A stretch of 64,000 bases of DNA from Gaiellasilicea sp963829845 (GCA_963829845.1 CAWHKD010000019.1:1-64000), one strand, 5' to 3'. Shown: positions 45,707 through 54,921, numbered from the stretch's first letter. Numbers and translations are program-made. Notes: generated from the sequence alone by a model not told the origin.

Positions 45707-46532
45707 TCACGTCGCGCCTCCTCTCGTCGCGGCGATGCTGAGGCTCTCGACGCCGTAGGTCCGACACGGCGTCGAGCGCTCGCTCGGTGAGGAAGCGGTA
45801 GTCGTTGGAGCGCGTCGCGGTGATCGCGAAGCCCGCCGCCTCGAGCTCGCCGAGGTACGCCGGAGTCGTGATCGCGCCGGCGATGCAGGCGGCCCAGAGC
45901 TCGGTGTTGCGACGGGTCGCCTCCCTGAGCGGGGTCTCGCTGACGATGTCCGCGAGCGCGAGGCGTCCACCGGGCCGCAGCACGCGGGCGGCCTCGGCGA
46001 AGACGCGGTGCTTGACCGGCGAGAGGTTGATGACGCCGTTCGAGATCACGACGTCGAAGCTGCCGTCTTCGAAGGGGAGGTTGTCGATGCTCGCCTCGAC
46101 GAACCGGACGTTCTCGATCGCGTGCCGTTCGCCGAGCCTGATCGCGTTAGCGATCTGCGCGTCGGTGAAGTCGACGCCGACGACGCGCCCTGCTGCGCCG
46201 ACACTCGTGCTGGCGCAGAACGCGTCGGTTCCGGAGCCGGAGCCGAGATCGAGCACACGGTCGCCAGGCCGCAGGTCGGCGAGGTCGAGGTGGTACCCAA
46301 CCCCTGCGAAGGACGCCAGCGCCTCGTATGGGGCCGACGCGAGCAGCGGTTCGGGGTAGCCAAGCCGCAGCGCGAGGTTGCGGCCCGTCTCGAAGTGCCG
46401 CGGCGCGAACGGGTCGCGTGCCACATCGCGGTACATCGCCTGAACCTGCTCCTCGAGAGCAGTGCGGTCGACGAGTGTCGAGGCGTCTGCCTGCGGCAGC
46501 GCCGCGGCCGGGATGCGGACGAGGTCGCGCAT
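45707..46532 (-). CDS. ArsM-like SAM-dependent methyltransferase (frameshift near 3' end)
   Basis: Class I methyltransferase. SAM motif DRVLDLGSGSGTDAFCAS, then VVGVDFTDAQIANAIRLGER, DVVISNGVINLSPVKHRVFA and RPGGRLALADIVSETPLREA. The layout is that of arsenite methyltransferases, but the catalytic ISNCVINL cysteine is Gly here, so arsenic methylation is doubtful. A one-base shift near 45758 changes the end; corrected, it finishes YGVESLSIAATRGGAT at 45707, about 275 aa. The ATG overlaps the stop of the upstream methyltransferase (TGATG), so both are one operon. Confidence 0.78.
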
Positions 46533-47359
46533 CACCGCTTCACCGCCACGGCTTCGGTGTAGGCAGCCGGCAGCGCGGTCGCCGCCGACCCGCCGAGGCG
46601 GTTCCAGCGGCGCGCCAGGTCGACCAGCTCCGCCTCCAGCTCGGCGCGCGCAGCTCCCTCGAGCGCCGCGAAGGCTTTCAGCGTCGGTCCGTACCAGGTG
46701 CGGAAGAAGTCGACGAACTCCTGGGCGGACGCAAAGCGGAACGTGAAGGTCCGCTCCTCGACCTCGAGCGAGCAGATCTCGTCCCCGAAGAGCGAGCGCA
46801 GGTGCGCCTCGGTGCCCCAGAGCATCGGCGACTCCACGCCGGCCGGCGGCGGCACATATGTGGCGACGGTGCGGAAGAGCTCGCCGATGAAGCCGTCGGG
46901 GGTCCAGCTGGCGAGGGCGATCCTCCCGCCGCGCCTGGTGACCCGAAGCAGCTCGGCGGCCGCCTGCGCGTGGTCGGGAGCGAACATGGCCCCGAACACG
47001 GACGTGACGGCGTCGAAGGAGCCGTCCGGGAACGGGAGCGACTCCGCGTCCCCTTCCAGCAGCTCGACCGGCAGACCCTCGGCGTCCGCGCGGCGGCGGC
47101 CGGTCTCGAGGAGTCCCGGGACGTAGTCGATCCCTACGGCGGTGCAGCCGTGCCGCGCCGCGGCGATCGCGGCGTTGCCGCTGCCGGTGGCGACGTCGAG
47201 CACGCGCCAGCCGGCCTGGAGGTCGGCGGTGTCGCAGAGGTGCTCGGCCACGAGCACGATTCGGGCGGCCACGACGGCGAAGTCGCCGCTCGCCCAGGTT
47301 GCCTGCTGCCGCTGCTTTACCGCGTCGAAATCGGGAGCGGCGGTGTCGGTGATGGTCAT
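46532..47359 (-). CDS. SAM-dependent methyltransferase, UbiE/Methyltransf_25 type
   Basis: A 275-aa cytosolic methyltransferase. SAM motif WRVLDVATGSGNAAIAAARH, followed by CTAVGIDYVPGLLETGRRRA, the motif LPFPDGSFDAVTSVFGAMFA and GGRIALASWTPDGFIGELFR. The C-terminal part (FRTWYGPTLKAFAALEGAAR) is common in uncharacterised actinobacterial methyltransferases. ATG 47359 has GGAGG upstream. The substrate is unknown. Confidence 0.85.
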   Translation of the reverse strand: MTITDTAAPDFDAVKQRQQATWASGDFAVVAARIVLVAEHLCDTADLQAGWRVLDVATGSGNAAIAAARHGCTAVGIDYVPGLLETGRRRADAEGLPVELLEGDAESLPFPDGSFDAVTSVFGAMFAPDHAQAAAELLRVTRRGGRIALASWTPDGFIGELFRTVATYVPPPAGVESPMLWGTEAHLRSLFGDEICSLEVEERTFTFRFASAQEFVDFFRTWYGPTLKAFAALEGAARAELEAELVDLARRWNRLGGSAATALPAAYTEAVAVKR

Positions 47360-47525
47360 CTCAAGCCTCCGTTGGTCTCATGGATCCGGCTCGTTTGCCG
47401 GGGTGCAATCGACGGTACGGAGGCGAGGTCAGGCCGTCATCGGGGGCGGCTACCCATCTTCGGACGCGTGCCTACCTATCCGCGGCGCGGTGGACGCGAC
47501 CCAGCGCGCGTCGTAGACTCGCTGC

Positions 47526-47726
47526 ATGAGTTACGCGTTGAAGTTCGCCGGGATCGGGATCCTCTTCCTGCTCATCGGCGTGCTCGGGCTCCTCATCTTC
47601 GACGCGCTCTGGGTGCGGATGGGACTCGGCGTGGCGATGGTGGTCTTCTTCGGCGGCATCCTGCTCTTCGCCTGGCGCCAGGATCAGAAGGCCAAGGCGT
47701 CGCGCGCCGGCCTCGAGCGCATCTAA
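47526..47726 (+). CDS. Small two-helix membrane protein
   Basis: A 66-aa protein with two membrane helices (FAGIGILFLLIGVLGLLIFD and VRMGLGVAMVVFFGGILLFA) and a basic C-terminal tail. No family is recognised. The ATG at 47526 is clear. It precedes another short membrane protein gene in the same direction. Confidence 0.6.
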   Translation: MSYALKFAGIGILFLLIGVLGLLIFDALWVRMGLGVAMVVFFGGILLFAWRQDQKAKASRAGLERI

Positions 47727-47800
47727 CAGGGCTCAATCATCAGGGCGGACTGTGAGATGGTCCGAGCCCGACCCCTCGACCTCGTGAGGTGCTGTCTCTG

Positions 47801-48082
47801 ATGTGTTGCTTCCTGCTGCTCTTCGCCGCCTTCGGTCCCCGCTTCGCGATCGTCGCGATGTGGCTCTTCGGCGACCGGGTCGATCTCGCGTTCGACTCGT
47901 GGCTGTGGCCGCTCCTCGGGCTCTTCCTCGCGCCGTGGACGACGCTGATGTACCTCCTCGTCTGGTCGCCGATCGGTGGCGTCTCAGGAGGCGAGTGGAT
48001 CATCGTCGGCCTCGGTGTCGCGCTCGACGTGGCGACGTATGCCGCAAGGCCGTACCAGAGCCGGTACGCGACGACCGGCTGA
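47801..48082 (+). CDS. Small membrane protein, unknown function
   Basis: A 93-aa protein with hydrophobic segments MCCFLLLFAAFGPRFAIVAM and LLGLFLAPWTTLMYLLVWSP, and GEWIIVGLGVALDVATYAAR. The ATG at 47801 is preferred to a GTG at 47789 because GAGGTG lies 11 nt before it. This layout is common in Actinobacteria as short two- or three-helix proteins. A terminator hairpin follows. Confidence 0.6.
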   Translation: MCCFLLLFAAFGPRFAIVAMWLFGDRVDLAFDSWLWPLLGLFLAPWTTLMYLLVWSPIGGVSGGEWIIVGLGVALDVATYAARPYQSRYATTG

Positions 48083-48095
48083 CCGTCCGAGCCGA

Positions 48096-48127
48096 GGATC
48101 TGCGCCTCTGCTTCGGGGCGCAGATCC
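48096..48127. terminator. Hairpin between convergent genes
   Basis: Perfect 11-bp stem GGATCTGCGCC/GGCGCAGATCC with a 10-nt loop, between the stops at 48082 and 48144. Confidence 0.68.
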
Positions 48128-48143
48128 TTCGACTCGAAGAGCG

Positions 48144-48542
48144 TTACGCGAGCGCTTTGGCCTTGATCGCGTCGAACTCGGCCTGCGTGATTGCGCCGCT
48201 GTCGAGGAGCTGCTTCGCCTTGTCGATCTCGGCTGCAGCGCCGCCACCGGTGCCGGCGGTCGTGCGGACGTATTCGTCCATCTGTTGCTGTTGGGCTTGT
48301 GCCTTCGCCATGGCCCTCTGCGTCATCCCATCGTTTTCCGCGATCAGATAGACGAACACGCCGAGGAACGGCAGCAGGATCACGAACAGGATCCAGAGCA
48401 CCTTGCTAAAGCCCCCGATGTCGTGCCGGCTGAAGATGTCAATGATCACCCGGAAGAGCAGGATGAACCAGAGCACCCAGACGAAGAAGACGAGCATCGA
48501 CCAGAAGACATCGAGGAACGTGTAGTCAGCAAGTAGTGCCAT
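48144..48542 (-). CDS. Membrane protein with PLD-nuclease-N and SHOCT domains
   Basis: A 132-aa protein. Two membrane helices (VFWSMLVFFVWVLWFILLFR and VLWILFVILLPFLGVFVYLI) form a PLDNc-type segment, followed by a Gln-rich linker and a C-terminal SHOCT motif EIDKAKQLLDSGAITQAEFD AIKAKALA. SHOCT tails occur on many unrelated proteins as oligomerisation motifs. Function unknown. Start ATG 48542 with AGGGAGGTGAAAG upstream. Confidence 0.85.
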   Translation of the reverse strand: MALLADYTFLDVFWSMLVFFVWVLWFILLFRVIIDIFSRHDIGGFSKVLWILFVILLPFLGVFVYLIAENDGMTQRAMAKAQAQQQQMDEYVRTTAGTGGGAAAEIDKAKQLLDSGAITQAEFDAIKAKALA

Positions 48543-48649
48543 GTAGGGCTTTCACCTCCCTTTGGAGCCCGAGCTCGCGGCCTTATGGTCGAGTCGCTCG
48601 AACGAGTGGGTCGTCCGGAACCTACCCAAAGCTGCGGACGAGGTGCCGC

Positions 48650-49312
48650 TCAATCGCCGGGCGGGTCGGTCTCGAACAGCCCGGTCTGGTAGGCGAGGAC
48701 CACCGCCTGGACGCGGTCGCGGAGCCCGAGCTTCTGGAGGATGTGCGTGATGTGCGTCTTCACCGTCGTGTCGCTGATGTAGAGCTGCTGGCCGATCTCC
48801 ACGTTCGACAGGCCCTCTGCGATCAGGCGGAAGACCTCCTGTTCGCGAGTCGTCAGCTCGTCGAACTCCTTCGGCGGCTCCGGGCGCGGAGTGCGCGCGA
48901 ACTGCTTGATCACCCGCTTCGTGATGCTGGGCGAGAGCAGGGCGTCGCCCGCGGCGACGGTGCGGATCGCGGCCAGCAGCTGCTCGGGAGGCTCGTCCTT
49001 GAGGACGAAGCCGCTGGCGCCAGAGCGGAGCGCCTCGTAGACGTACTCGTCCAGGTCGAACGTCGTCAGGATCAGGATCCGCGCCTCCTCGTCGGCCGCG
49101 AGGATGCGCCGCGTCGCCTCGAGTCCGTCGAGCTCGGGCATGCGGATGTCCATCAGCACGACTGTGGGATGAAAACGAGCCGCCTTGTCGACCGCCTCGA
49201 GGCCGTTGCTCGCCTCGGCGACGATCTCCATGTCCGGCGCCCCCGTGAGCAGCATGCGGAAGCCCCCACGCACAAGCGACTGGTCGTCGGCAACGAGGAC
49301 GCGGATGCTCAT
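48650..49312 (-). CDS. NarL/LiaR-type response regulator
   Basis: A 220-aa two-component regulator. Receiver domain RVLVADDQSLVRGGFRMLLT with the phospho-Asp in VVLMDIRMPELDGLEATRRI and the Lys in SGFVLKDEPPEQLL. The C-terminal LuxR HTH reads LTTREQEVFRLIAEGLSNVE and IGQQLYISDTTVKTHITHIL. It overlaps the kinase gene by 4 bp, so the two form one operon. By family it would regulate membrane or envelope-stress genes; the divergent MMPL gene is the likely target. Confidence 0.92.
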   Translation of the reverse strand: MSIRVLVADDQSLVRGGFRMLLTGAPDMEIVAEASNGLEAVDKAARFHPTVVLMDIRMPELDGLEATRRILAADEEARILILTTFDLDEYVYEALRSGASGFVLKDEPPEQLLAAIRTVAAGDALLSPSITKRVIKQFARTPRPEPPKEFDELTTREQEVFRLIAEGLSNVEIGQQLYISDTTVKTHITHILQKLGLRDRVQAVVLAYQTGLFETDPPGD

Positions 49313-50470
49313 CGCCGCCGGCCCTCGACCGGAAGGCGTGCGCTGAGGACGAAGCCGCCCTCGGGTGCGGTGCCAGCATTCATCTCGCCGCCGTAGATCT
49401 TGACGCGTTCGCGGACGCCGACGAGCCCGTGGCCGAGCCCGTCGCTCGTCCCGGCGCCGACGCCGTCGTCGCGGACCTCGAGCTGGACGGCGTCCGGCCC
49501 GTAGCGGACGGTCACGTCGGCTCGGCTGGCGTTCGCGTGCTTCAACGAGTTGGTCAGGCCCTCCTGGACGATCCGGTATGCGGAGAGATCGACCGCGCGC
49601 GGGAGCGGGACGGCGTCGCCCTCGACCTGGAGCCGCACGGGCAGGCCGGCCCGGCCGACCCGCTCGACCAGGGCGTCGAGGTTGTCGAGCCCGGGCTGGG
49701 GCGCCAGGTCGGCGTCCTCGCCGTCGTGCATCGCGCCAAGGAGGCGCCGCATCTCCGCGAGCGCCGCGCGGCCCGCCTGCTCGACGTCCGTGAGCGCGTC
49801 CCGGTCGGCGGCCAGCTTTTCGGGGAGGTTGTGGCGCACGGCGCCGACCTGCAGCACCATCACGCTGACGGCGTGGGCGACAACGTCGTGGAGCTCCCGC
49901 GCGATCCGCGCGCGCTCTTCGGCCACGGCGAGTCGGGCCGCCGACTCGCGCCTGAGCTCGGCCTCGAGCGCGCGCTCCTCGGCCTGCTCGGCCTGCTCGG
50001 CCCGCTCGCGCAGCGCATAACCGGCGAGCCATCCGATCGCGAACAGCACCGGGACGAAGACGAGCTCGCCCGGAGCGTGCTTGGGGTTGTTGTAAATGAC
50101 GGTCGCCGCGCCGCCGACCACGACGGCCAGGCCGACGCGCGCCTGCGTCTCGTCGCGCAGGTTGCCGAGCAGGAAGGCGGAGATCATGCCGGCCACCGAC
50201 GAGATCACGCTGAACACGACGAGCCGGCCGTCGACAAGCGCGCATCCGGCCGCGATCACCCACACGGTCGCCGGTGCGGCGAAGGGGAAGCGGCGCCGTA
50301 GGAGCAGCGGCAGCACGATCAGTGCGAGTGCCGGCACCGTGAACCAGCGAGTCGTCGTCGGCCCGTCGATGCGATTCTCGGAAAGCACCCTCGAGCGCGA
50401 TCACGAGCGCCGCGAGCACGATCAACGCGTCGAATCCGTACCGGCGGACGAGTGGGCCGAGGTCGCTCAC
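49309..50470 (-). CDS. DesK/LiaS-type sensor histidine kinase (one frameshift)
   Basis: HisKA_3 kinase. After several membrane helices comes AVAEERARIARELHDVVAHA with the phosphoacceptor His, then VERVGRAGLPVRLQ and the ATPase region IVQEGLTNSLKHANASRADV and GHGLVGVRERVKIYGGEM. The frame breaks near 50393: the segment MSDLGPLVRRYGFDALIVLA from 50470 continues after removal of one G as EVLSENRIDGPTTTRWF, so the true start is probably 50470 and the protein about 387 aa. The next gene downstream is its response regulator. Confidence 0.87.
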
Positions 50471-50503
50471 GGAGTGAACGTACTGCAGCGCTTCCGGCGC
50501 CGC

Positions 50504-50521
50504 CTCCTACTCAGGTAGGAG
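50504..50521. promoter_or_regulatory. Candidate operator palindrome between kinase and MMPL genes
   Basis: CTCCTAC-TCAG-GTAGGAG, a perfect 7-bp inverted repeat with a 4-bp spacer, 34 bp upstream of the kinase start and 113 bp before the MMPL start. Its position fits a response-regulator binding site acting on both divergent promoters. Confidence 0.55.
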
Positions 50522-50633
50522 CCGAAATCGTCGCCTGGTCGGAGCGCGAACACGGCTTTCCGACGAGGTCGACGGGATCCCTCCGACCTAGCGTCGTTGG
50601 CGGAAGTTCACACCCACGCCAAGGAGGCAGGAA

Positions 50634-53465
50634 GTGCCCGCAACGACCCCCAAGAAGAACCTCGCCGCCCGCATGGGGCGATGGAGTGCAGACCACTGGA
50701 AGACGGCGACGTTCGGCTGGCTCGCCTTCGTCGTCGCCGCCTTCGCGCTCGGCATGGCCGGCACGAAGTCGATCGACCCGAACACCGCTGGGCCGCGCGA
50801 GTCGGGCCGGATGGACAGGATTCTCGACGCGGGCTTCAAGCGCCCGGCCGCGGAGAGCGTTCTGATTCAGAGCCGCAAGCTCTCGACGACCGACGCCGCC
50901 TTCACGGCCGCGGTCGGCGACGTCGTGGCGCGGCTCTCGAAGCTCGAACTCGTGCAGAACGTCCACACCGGGCAAGTCTCCCCTGACGGACACTCGGCGC
51001 TGGTCGAGTTCGAGATCCGCGGCGCAGCCGATGAGGCGGCCGAGAAGATCGATCCGGTTCTCGCCCAGGTCGATGCCGCCCAGAAGGCGCATCCGCAGCT
51101 CTACGTCGGCGAGTTCGGCATGGCCAGCGCGGTCGATGCGCTCGCGACGACCGTCGAGCAGGACCTCGGCAAGGCCGGGATGCTGTCGCTCCCGATCACG
51201 CTGGTCATCCTCGTGATCGCGTTCGGCGCACTCGTGGCAGCGGGGATCCCGTTGCTGCTCGCCCTGACGGCCGTCTTCGCGACCTTTGGCGTCGTCGCCG
51301 GGACCAGCCACATCTTCCCGATGGCGAACGAGGCCGGTGCGCTCGTGCTCCTGGTCGGGCTCGCCGTCGGCGTCGACTACTCGCTCTTCTACCTGAAGCG
51401 TGAACGCGAGGAACGGGCCGCGGGACGCAGCGAACGCGCTGCCCTCGAGGCCGCAGCCGCAACGTCCGGCCGCTCCGTGCTCGTTTCCGGCCTGACCGTG
51501 ATGACGGCCATGGCGGGCATGTTCCTGACGGGCGACCCCGTCTTCGAGTCATTCGCCATCGCCACGATCGCAGTGGTCGCGATCGCGATGATCGGGTCGC
51601 TGACCGTGCTGCCGGCACTGCTGTCCCGGCTCGGCGACCGCGTCGACCGGGGCCGCGTGCCACTCGTCGGCCGGCTCCGCCGCGACGGCGGCGAGAGCCG
51701 CGTCTGGGGCGCGATCGTCAACGGCGTTCTGCGCCGGCCACTGCTGTCGGCCGTTCTCGCCGGCGGGCTCCTGGTCGCCCTGGCGATTCCCGCCCTGCAG
51801 ATGCGGATGGTCAAGCCCGGCCCCGACACGTTCCCGCAGTCGCTCCCCGCCGTGCAGACGTACGAGCGGATGCAGCAGGCGTTCCCCGGCTCGGCTCTGC
51901 CGGCCAGCGTGGTCGTCAAGGCTCCGGACGTCAACTCGAAGGAGATGCAGTCCGCGATTCAGCAGCTGCGTCAGCAGGCTGTCGCGACCGGGCGCATGCA
52001 CGAGCCGATCACCGTCGACGTCAACGACGACGGGACGGTTGCGGAGATCGTCGTTCCGATCGATGGCAAGGGCACCGACTCCGCCTCGGAGGCGTCTCTC
52101 GCGCAGCTGCGCAACGAGATCGTGCCGGCCACGGTCGGCGCTGTCGCCGGCGCCGACGCAGGCGTCACCGGTGCGGCCGCCCAGTGGAAGGACAGCACGG
52201 ACGAAATGACGGCGAACCTCCCCATCGTCGTCGGGTTCGTGCTCCTGCTCGCCTTCTCGCTGATGCTCGTCGCGTTTCGCTCGCCCGTGATCGCGGTGAA
52301 GGCGATCGTCCTCAACCTGCTCTCCGTCGCCGCCTCGTACGGCGTGCTGGTGCTCGTCTTCCAGCACGGCTACGGCAGCGACTTCCTCGGCTTCACCCCG
52401 ACGGGCGGGATCGACCCGGTTGTCCCGCTGCTCCTCTTCGTGATTCTGTTCGGCCTCTCGATGGACTATCACGTGTTCCTGCTCAGCCGCATCCGTGAGG
52501 CTGTTCAGCGGGGCGCGACCACCGACGAGGCCGTCGCGAGGGGCATCAAGTCGACGGCCGGTGTCGTCACCAGCGCGGCCATCGTCATGGTCGGCGTCTT
52601 CGCGGTGTTCGCGACGCTCTCGATGCTGATGTTCAAGCAGTTCGGTATCGGGCTCGCGACCGCGATCCTGATCGACGCGACGATCGTCCGCGGCGTGCTG
52701 CTGCCGGCGTCGATGAAGCTCCTGGGCGACTGGAACTGGTACCTGCCCAGGTGGCTCGAGTGGCTGCCCCGGTTCGATGTGTCCGAGTCAGAGTCTCCGC
52801 TCGAGACCGATCCGACGCCTGTCGCCGCCCCGGCGGCGGCGGTCGCCACTCGGCGCCGCCGGAACAGACGGTCGCTGGTCGGCCCGGCATTCGGTGCGCT
52901 TCTGGTGGCGGCCGGGGTGCTCAGCTTCCTGGATACGAACGGCACCTATGACGTCTCCCTGACCGTGGCGCTTGCGACCGGTCTCGGCGTCGTCGCAGCG
53001 GCAATTGCACTCGGCGCGGTGAGCAAGCGCCGCGTCCGCGGTCTCCTTCCGTTCGGCGTCGTGCTCCTCGCAGCCTTCGTCACGGCGGCCTCGTCGCCCG
53101 TGAACCTCTCCGCCGGCATCGGCGACAAGAACGAGCGGCCGCTCGATGCGAGACAACTCGAGCGCAGCTACGAGTTCGGGATCGGCCACTTCACGGTCGA
53201 CCTCACCGACGTCCCGTTGCCGCCGGGAACGACGAGGATCGACGTCGCACTCGGCATCGGCGACCTGCTCGTGCGGGTCCCGGAGCAGGCCGCGCTCGAG
53301 ATCCGGGCGCACGCCGACGGCGGTCAGGTGACGGTCCTCGGCAAGACCGACGAGGGCACTCGCCCCGACGAGCACGCCGCCGCACGCGGCTCGACGTCGG
53401 CTGCGCCGATGCTCGAGCTGGATGCCGAGGTCGGCTACGGCCACCTGGTGGTGCGTCGAGGCTGA
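50634..53465 (+). CDS. MMPL/RND-type exporter with C-terminal LiaF-like domain
   Basis: A 943-aa membrane protein. Residues 1 to about 725 form an MMPL transporter with two six-helix halves (NEAGALVLLVGLAVGVDYSL and LFVILFGLSMDYHVFLLSRI are the paired signatures) and large loops. Residues about 730-943 add three more helices and an extracytoplasmic-type beta domain, YEFGIGHFTVDLTDVPLP and IGDLLVRVPEQAALEIRAHA, which resembles LiaF/DUF2154-type domains. MMPL proteins export lipids or drugs. GTG 50634 has AAGGAGG upstream. It is divergent from the kinase operon and followed by a terminator. Confidence 0.88.
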   Translation: MPATTPKKNLAARMGRWSADHWKTATFGWLAFVVAAFALGMAGTKSIDPNTAGPRESGRMDRILDAGFKRPAAESVLIQSRKLSTTDAAFTAAVGDVVARLSKLELVQNVHTGQVSPDGHSALVEFEIRGAADEAAEKIDPVLAQVDAAQKAHPQLYVGEFGMASAVDALATTVEQDLGKAGMLSLPITLVILVIAFGALVAAGIPLLLALTAVFATFGVVAGTSHIFPMANEAGALVLLVGLAVGVDYSLFYLKREREERAAGRSERAALEAAAATSGRSVLVSGLTVMTAMAGMFLTGDPVFESFAIATIAVVAIAMIGSLTVLPALLSRLGDRVDRGRVPLVGRLRRDGGESRVWGAIVNGVLRRPLLSAVLAGGLLVALAIPALQMRMVKPGPDTFPQSLPAVQTYERMQQAFPGSALPASVVVKAPDVNSKEMQSAIQQLRQQAVATGRMHEPITVDVNDDGTVAEIVVPIDGKGTDSASEASLAQLRNEIVPATVGAVAGADAGVTGAAAQWKDSTDEMTANLPIVVGFVLLLAFSLMLVAFRSPVIAVKAIVLNLLSVAASYGVLVLVFQHGYGSDFLGFTPTGGIDPVVPLLLFVILFGLSMDYHVFLLSRIREAVQRGATTDEAVARGIKSTAGVVTSAAIVMVGVFAVFATLSMLMFKQFGIGLATAILIDATIVRGVLLPASMKLLGDWNWYLPRWLEWLPRFDVSESESPLETDPTPVAAPAAAVATRRRRNRRSLVGPAFGALLVAAGVLSFLDTNGTYDVSLTVALATGLGVVAAAIALGAVSKRRVRGLLPFGVVLLAAFVTAASSPVNLSAGIGDKNERPLDARQLERSYEFGIGHFTVDLTDVPLPPGTTRIDVALGIGDLLVRVPEQAALEIRAHADGGQVTVLGKTDEGTRPDEHAAARGSTSAAPMLELDAEVGYGHLVVRRG

Positions 53466-53490
53466 GCTCGAGGGGTCGCGCCACCGCACA

Positions 53491-53523
53491 CAGACGGCCG
53501 GGGCTTACCGCCCCGGCCGTCTG
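53491..53523 (+). terminator. Rho-independent-type terminator of the MMPL gene
   Basis: Perfect 14-bp stem CAGACGGCCGGGGC/GCCCCGGCCGTCTG with loop TTACC, 26 bp after the MMPL stop. No strong T run follows. Confidence 0.75.
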
Positions 53524-53604
53524 GTACTCGGTCGTGCTCGGCCTCGGCGGCTTGCCTCCGTTCGAGACGACGACGAGCTGATCCGCTGACGTAGCCTCCT
53601 GGCC

Positions 53605-54687
53605 GTGCACCAGCTGACGAAGGCACAGGCTCGGCGCATCGCCGTGCGCGCGCAGCTACTCGACGTACCTCGGCCGACGCAACTCGTCGACGTCGTGCGA
53701 CGGCTGACGCTGCTCCAGATCGACCCGACCGCGGCGATTGCGCCAAGCGCGGACTTGGTTGCGTGGAGCCGGCTGGGATCGGCATACCAGCCGGTCCAGC
53801 TCCAGCAGGCGCTCGAGCAGGACCGCACGCTGTTCGAGTACAACGCGCTCGTGCGGCCGATCAGCGACCTCGGCCTGTACCTCGCCGGTGCGGCCGAGCG
53901 GCCACGCTACGAGAGCACCCGCGCCTGGCTTCGCGACAACGACAGCTTCCGCCAGGCCATCCTCGACTTGCTCGAGACCTCGGGGCCGCTCACGTCGCGC
54001 GACATCCCGGACACGTGCGCCGTGCCGTGGGCGTCGACCGGTTGGACGAACAACCGCAATGTCACTCAGATGCTGGAGATCCTGATCTCGCGCGGCGAGA
54101 TCGCAATTGCGGGGCGTGTCGGGCGGGAACGGGTGTGGGACCTGGCCGAGCGCGTGTACCCGGCCGACGTCGTCGTCCCGTCGGTCGAGGAAGCCGACCG
54201 GGCGAAAAACGAGCGGCGGCTCGCCTCGCTCGGGATCGCCCGACGGAGGACGAGGGCGATGCCGGTCGAGCCGATCGACGTCGGCGAGGCCGGCGAGCCC
54301 GCCGTGGTCGAGGGCACAAAGGGTGAGTGGCGCGTCAACCCCGACGCGCTCGGCGAGGACTTCGACGGGCGGACCGCGCTGCTCTCGCCGTTCGACCGCC
54401 TCGTCCACGACCGGGTGCGCGCGGAGGAGCTGTTCGACTTCGAGTACACGCTCGAGATGTACAAGCCGGCGGCCAAGCGACGCTGGGGCTATTACGCTCT
54501 CCCCGTGCTTCACCACGACCGTCTGGTCGGGAAGGTCGACGCCGCCGCCGATCACAAGGCGTCCGTGCTGCGGGTGCACGCGATCCACGAGGACGTCACG
54601 TTCACCCGCGCGATCACGAAGGGCGTCCAGGCCGAGCTGGACGACTTGGCCGCTTGGCTCGGGCTGGGCGGCGTCGAGCGCGCCTAG
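53605..54687 (+). CDS. YcaQ/AlkZ-family winged-helix DNA glycosylase
   Basis: A 360-aa HTH_42 protein. The catalytic QxD motif is visible in LTLLQIDPTAAIAPSADLV (QID), with VRPISDLGLYLAGAAERPRY and GPLTSRDIPDTCAV downstream and the C-terminal LSPFDRLVHDRVRAEELFDF and EMYKPAAKRRWGYYALPVLH. Characterised relatives unhook interstrand crosslinks or excise alkylated bases. GTG start. The TAG stop lies inside foldback element 2. Confidence 0.88.
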   Translation: MHQLTKAQARRIAVRAQLLDVPRPTQLVDVVRRLTLLQIDPTAAIAPSADLVAWSRLGSAYQPVQLQQALEQDRTLFEYNALVRPISDLGLYLAGAAERPRYESTRAWLRDNDSFRQAILDLLETSGPLTSRDIPDTCAVPWASTGWTNNRNVTQMLEILISRGEIAIAGRVGRERVWDLAERVYPADVVVPSVEEADRAKNERRLASLGIARRRTRAMPVEPIDVGEAGEPAVVEGTKGEWRVNPDALGEDFDGRTALLSPFDRLVHDRVRAEELFDFEYTLEMYKPAAKRRWGYYALPVLHHDRLVGKVDAAADHKASVLRVHAIHEDVTFTRAITKGVQAELDDLAAWLGLGGVERA

Positions 54688-54906
54688 ATGGTTGATGCCA
54701 CCATTCCGCGCGCTCGGGGCGCGATCTGGCGTGTCTGGGCCGCTCCCGGCCCACCTGATCGGCCTGGCGGCCGCTCAGCCGAGCCGTCCGCTTCGCGTGC
54801 TCAATCCGTCACCGATGCGACCAGCATCGGCAACGGCCTGATCCCGCGCCCCAGAGCTGCCAGCTCACTCCCCGAGGCGGACTCCCTCGTGGCATCAACC
54901 ATCTAG
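54684..54906. repeat. Foldback (MITE-like) element 2, CTAG-bounded
   Basis: A 223-bp imperfect inverted repeat with perfect 18-bp ends CTAGATGGTTGATGCCAC (54684-54701) and its complement (54889-54906). Inner arms are also similar (CTCGGGGCGCGATCTGGC versus CTCGGGGAGTGAGCTGGC). It includes a small hairpin CCGATGC/GCATCGG near the centre. Like element 1 it starts with CTAG and provides the TAG stop of the gene before it. Confidence 0.8.
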
Positions 54907-54921
54907 GCGAGGAGCGAATTG

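Noticed and set aside
43379..45790. 803-aa frame antisense to the RTX-like gene
   Set aside because: It mirrors the periodic repeats of the real gene and shows Val/Asp/Ala bias without any recognisable fold or start signal.
54688..54906. 72-aa open frame after the YcaQ-like gene
   Set aside because: It lies entirely within foldback element 2 and is explained by the inverted repeat.
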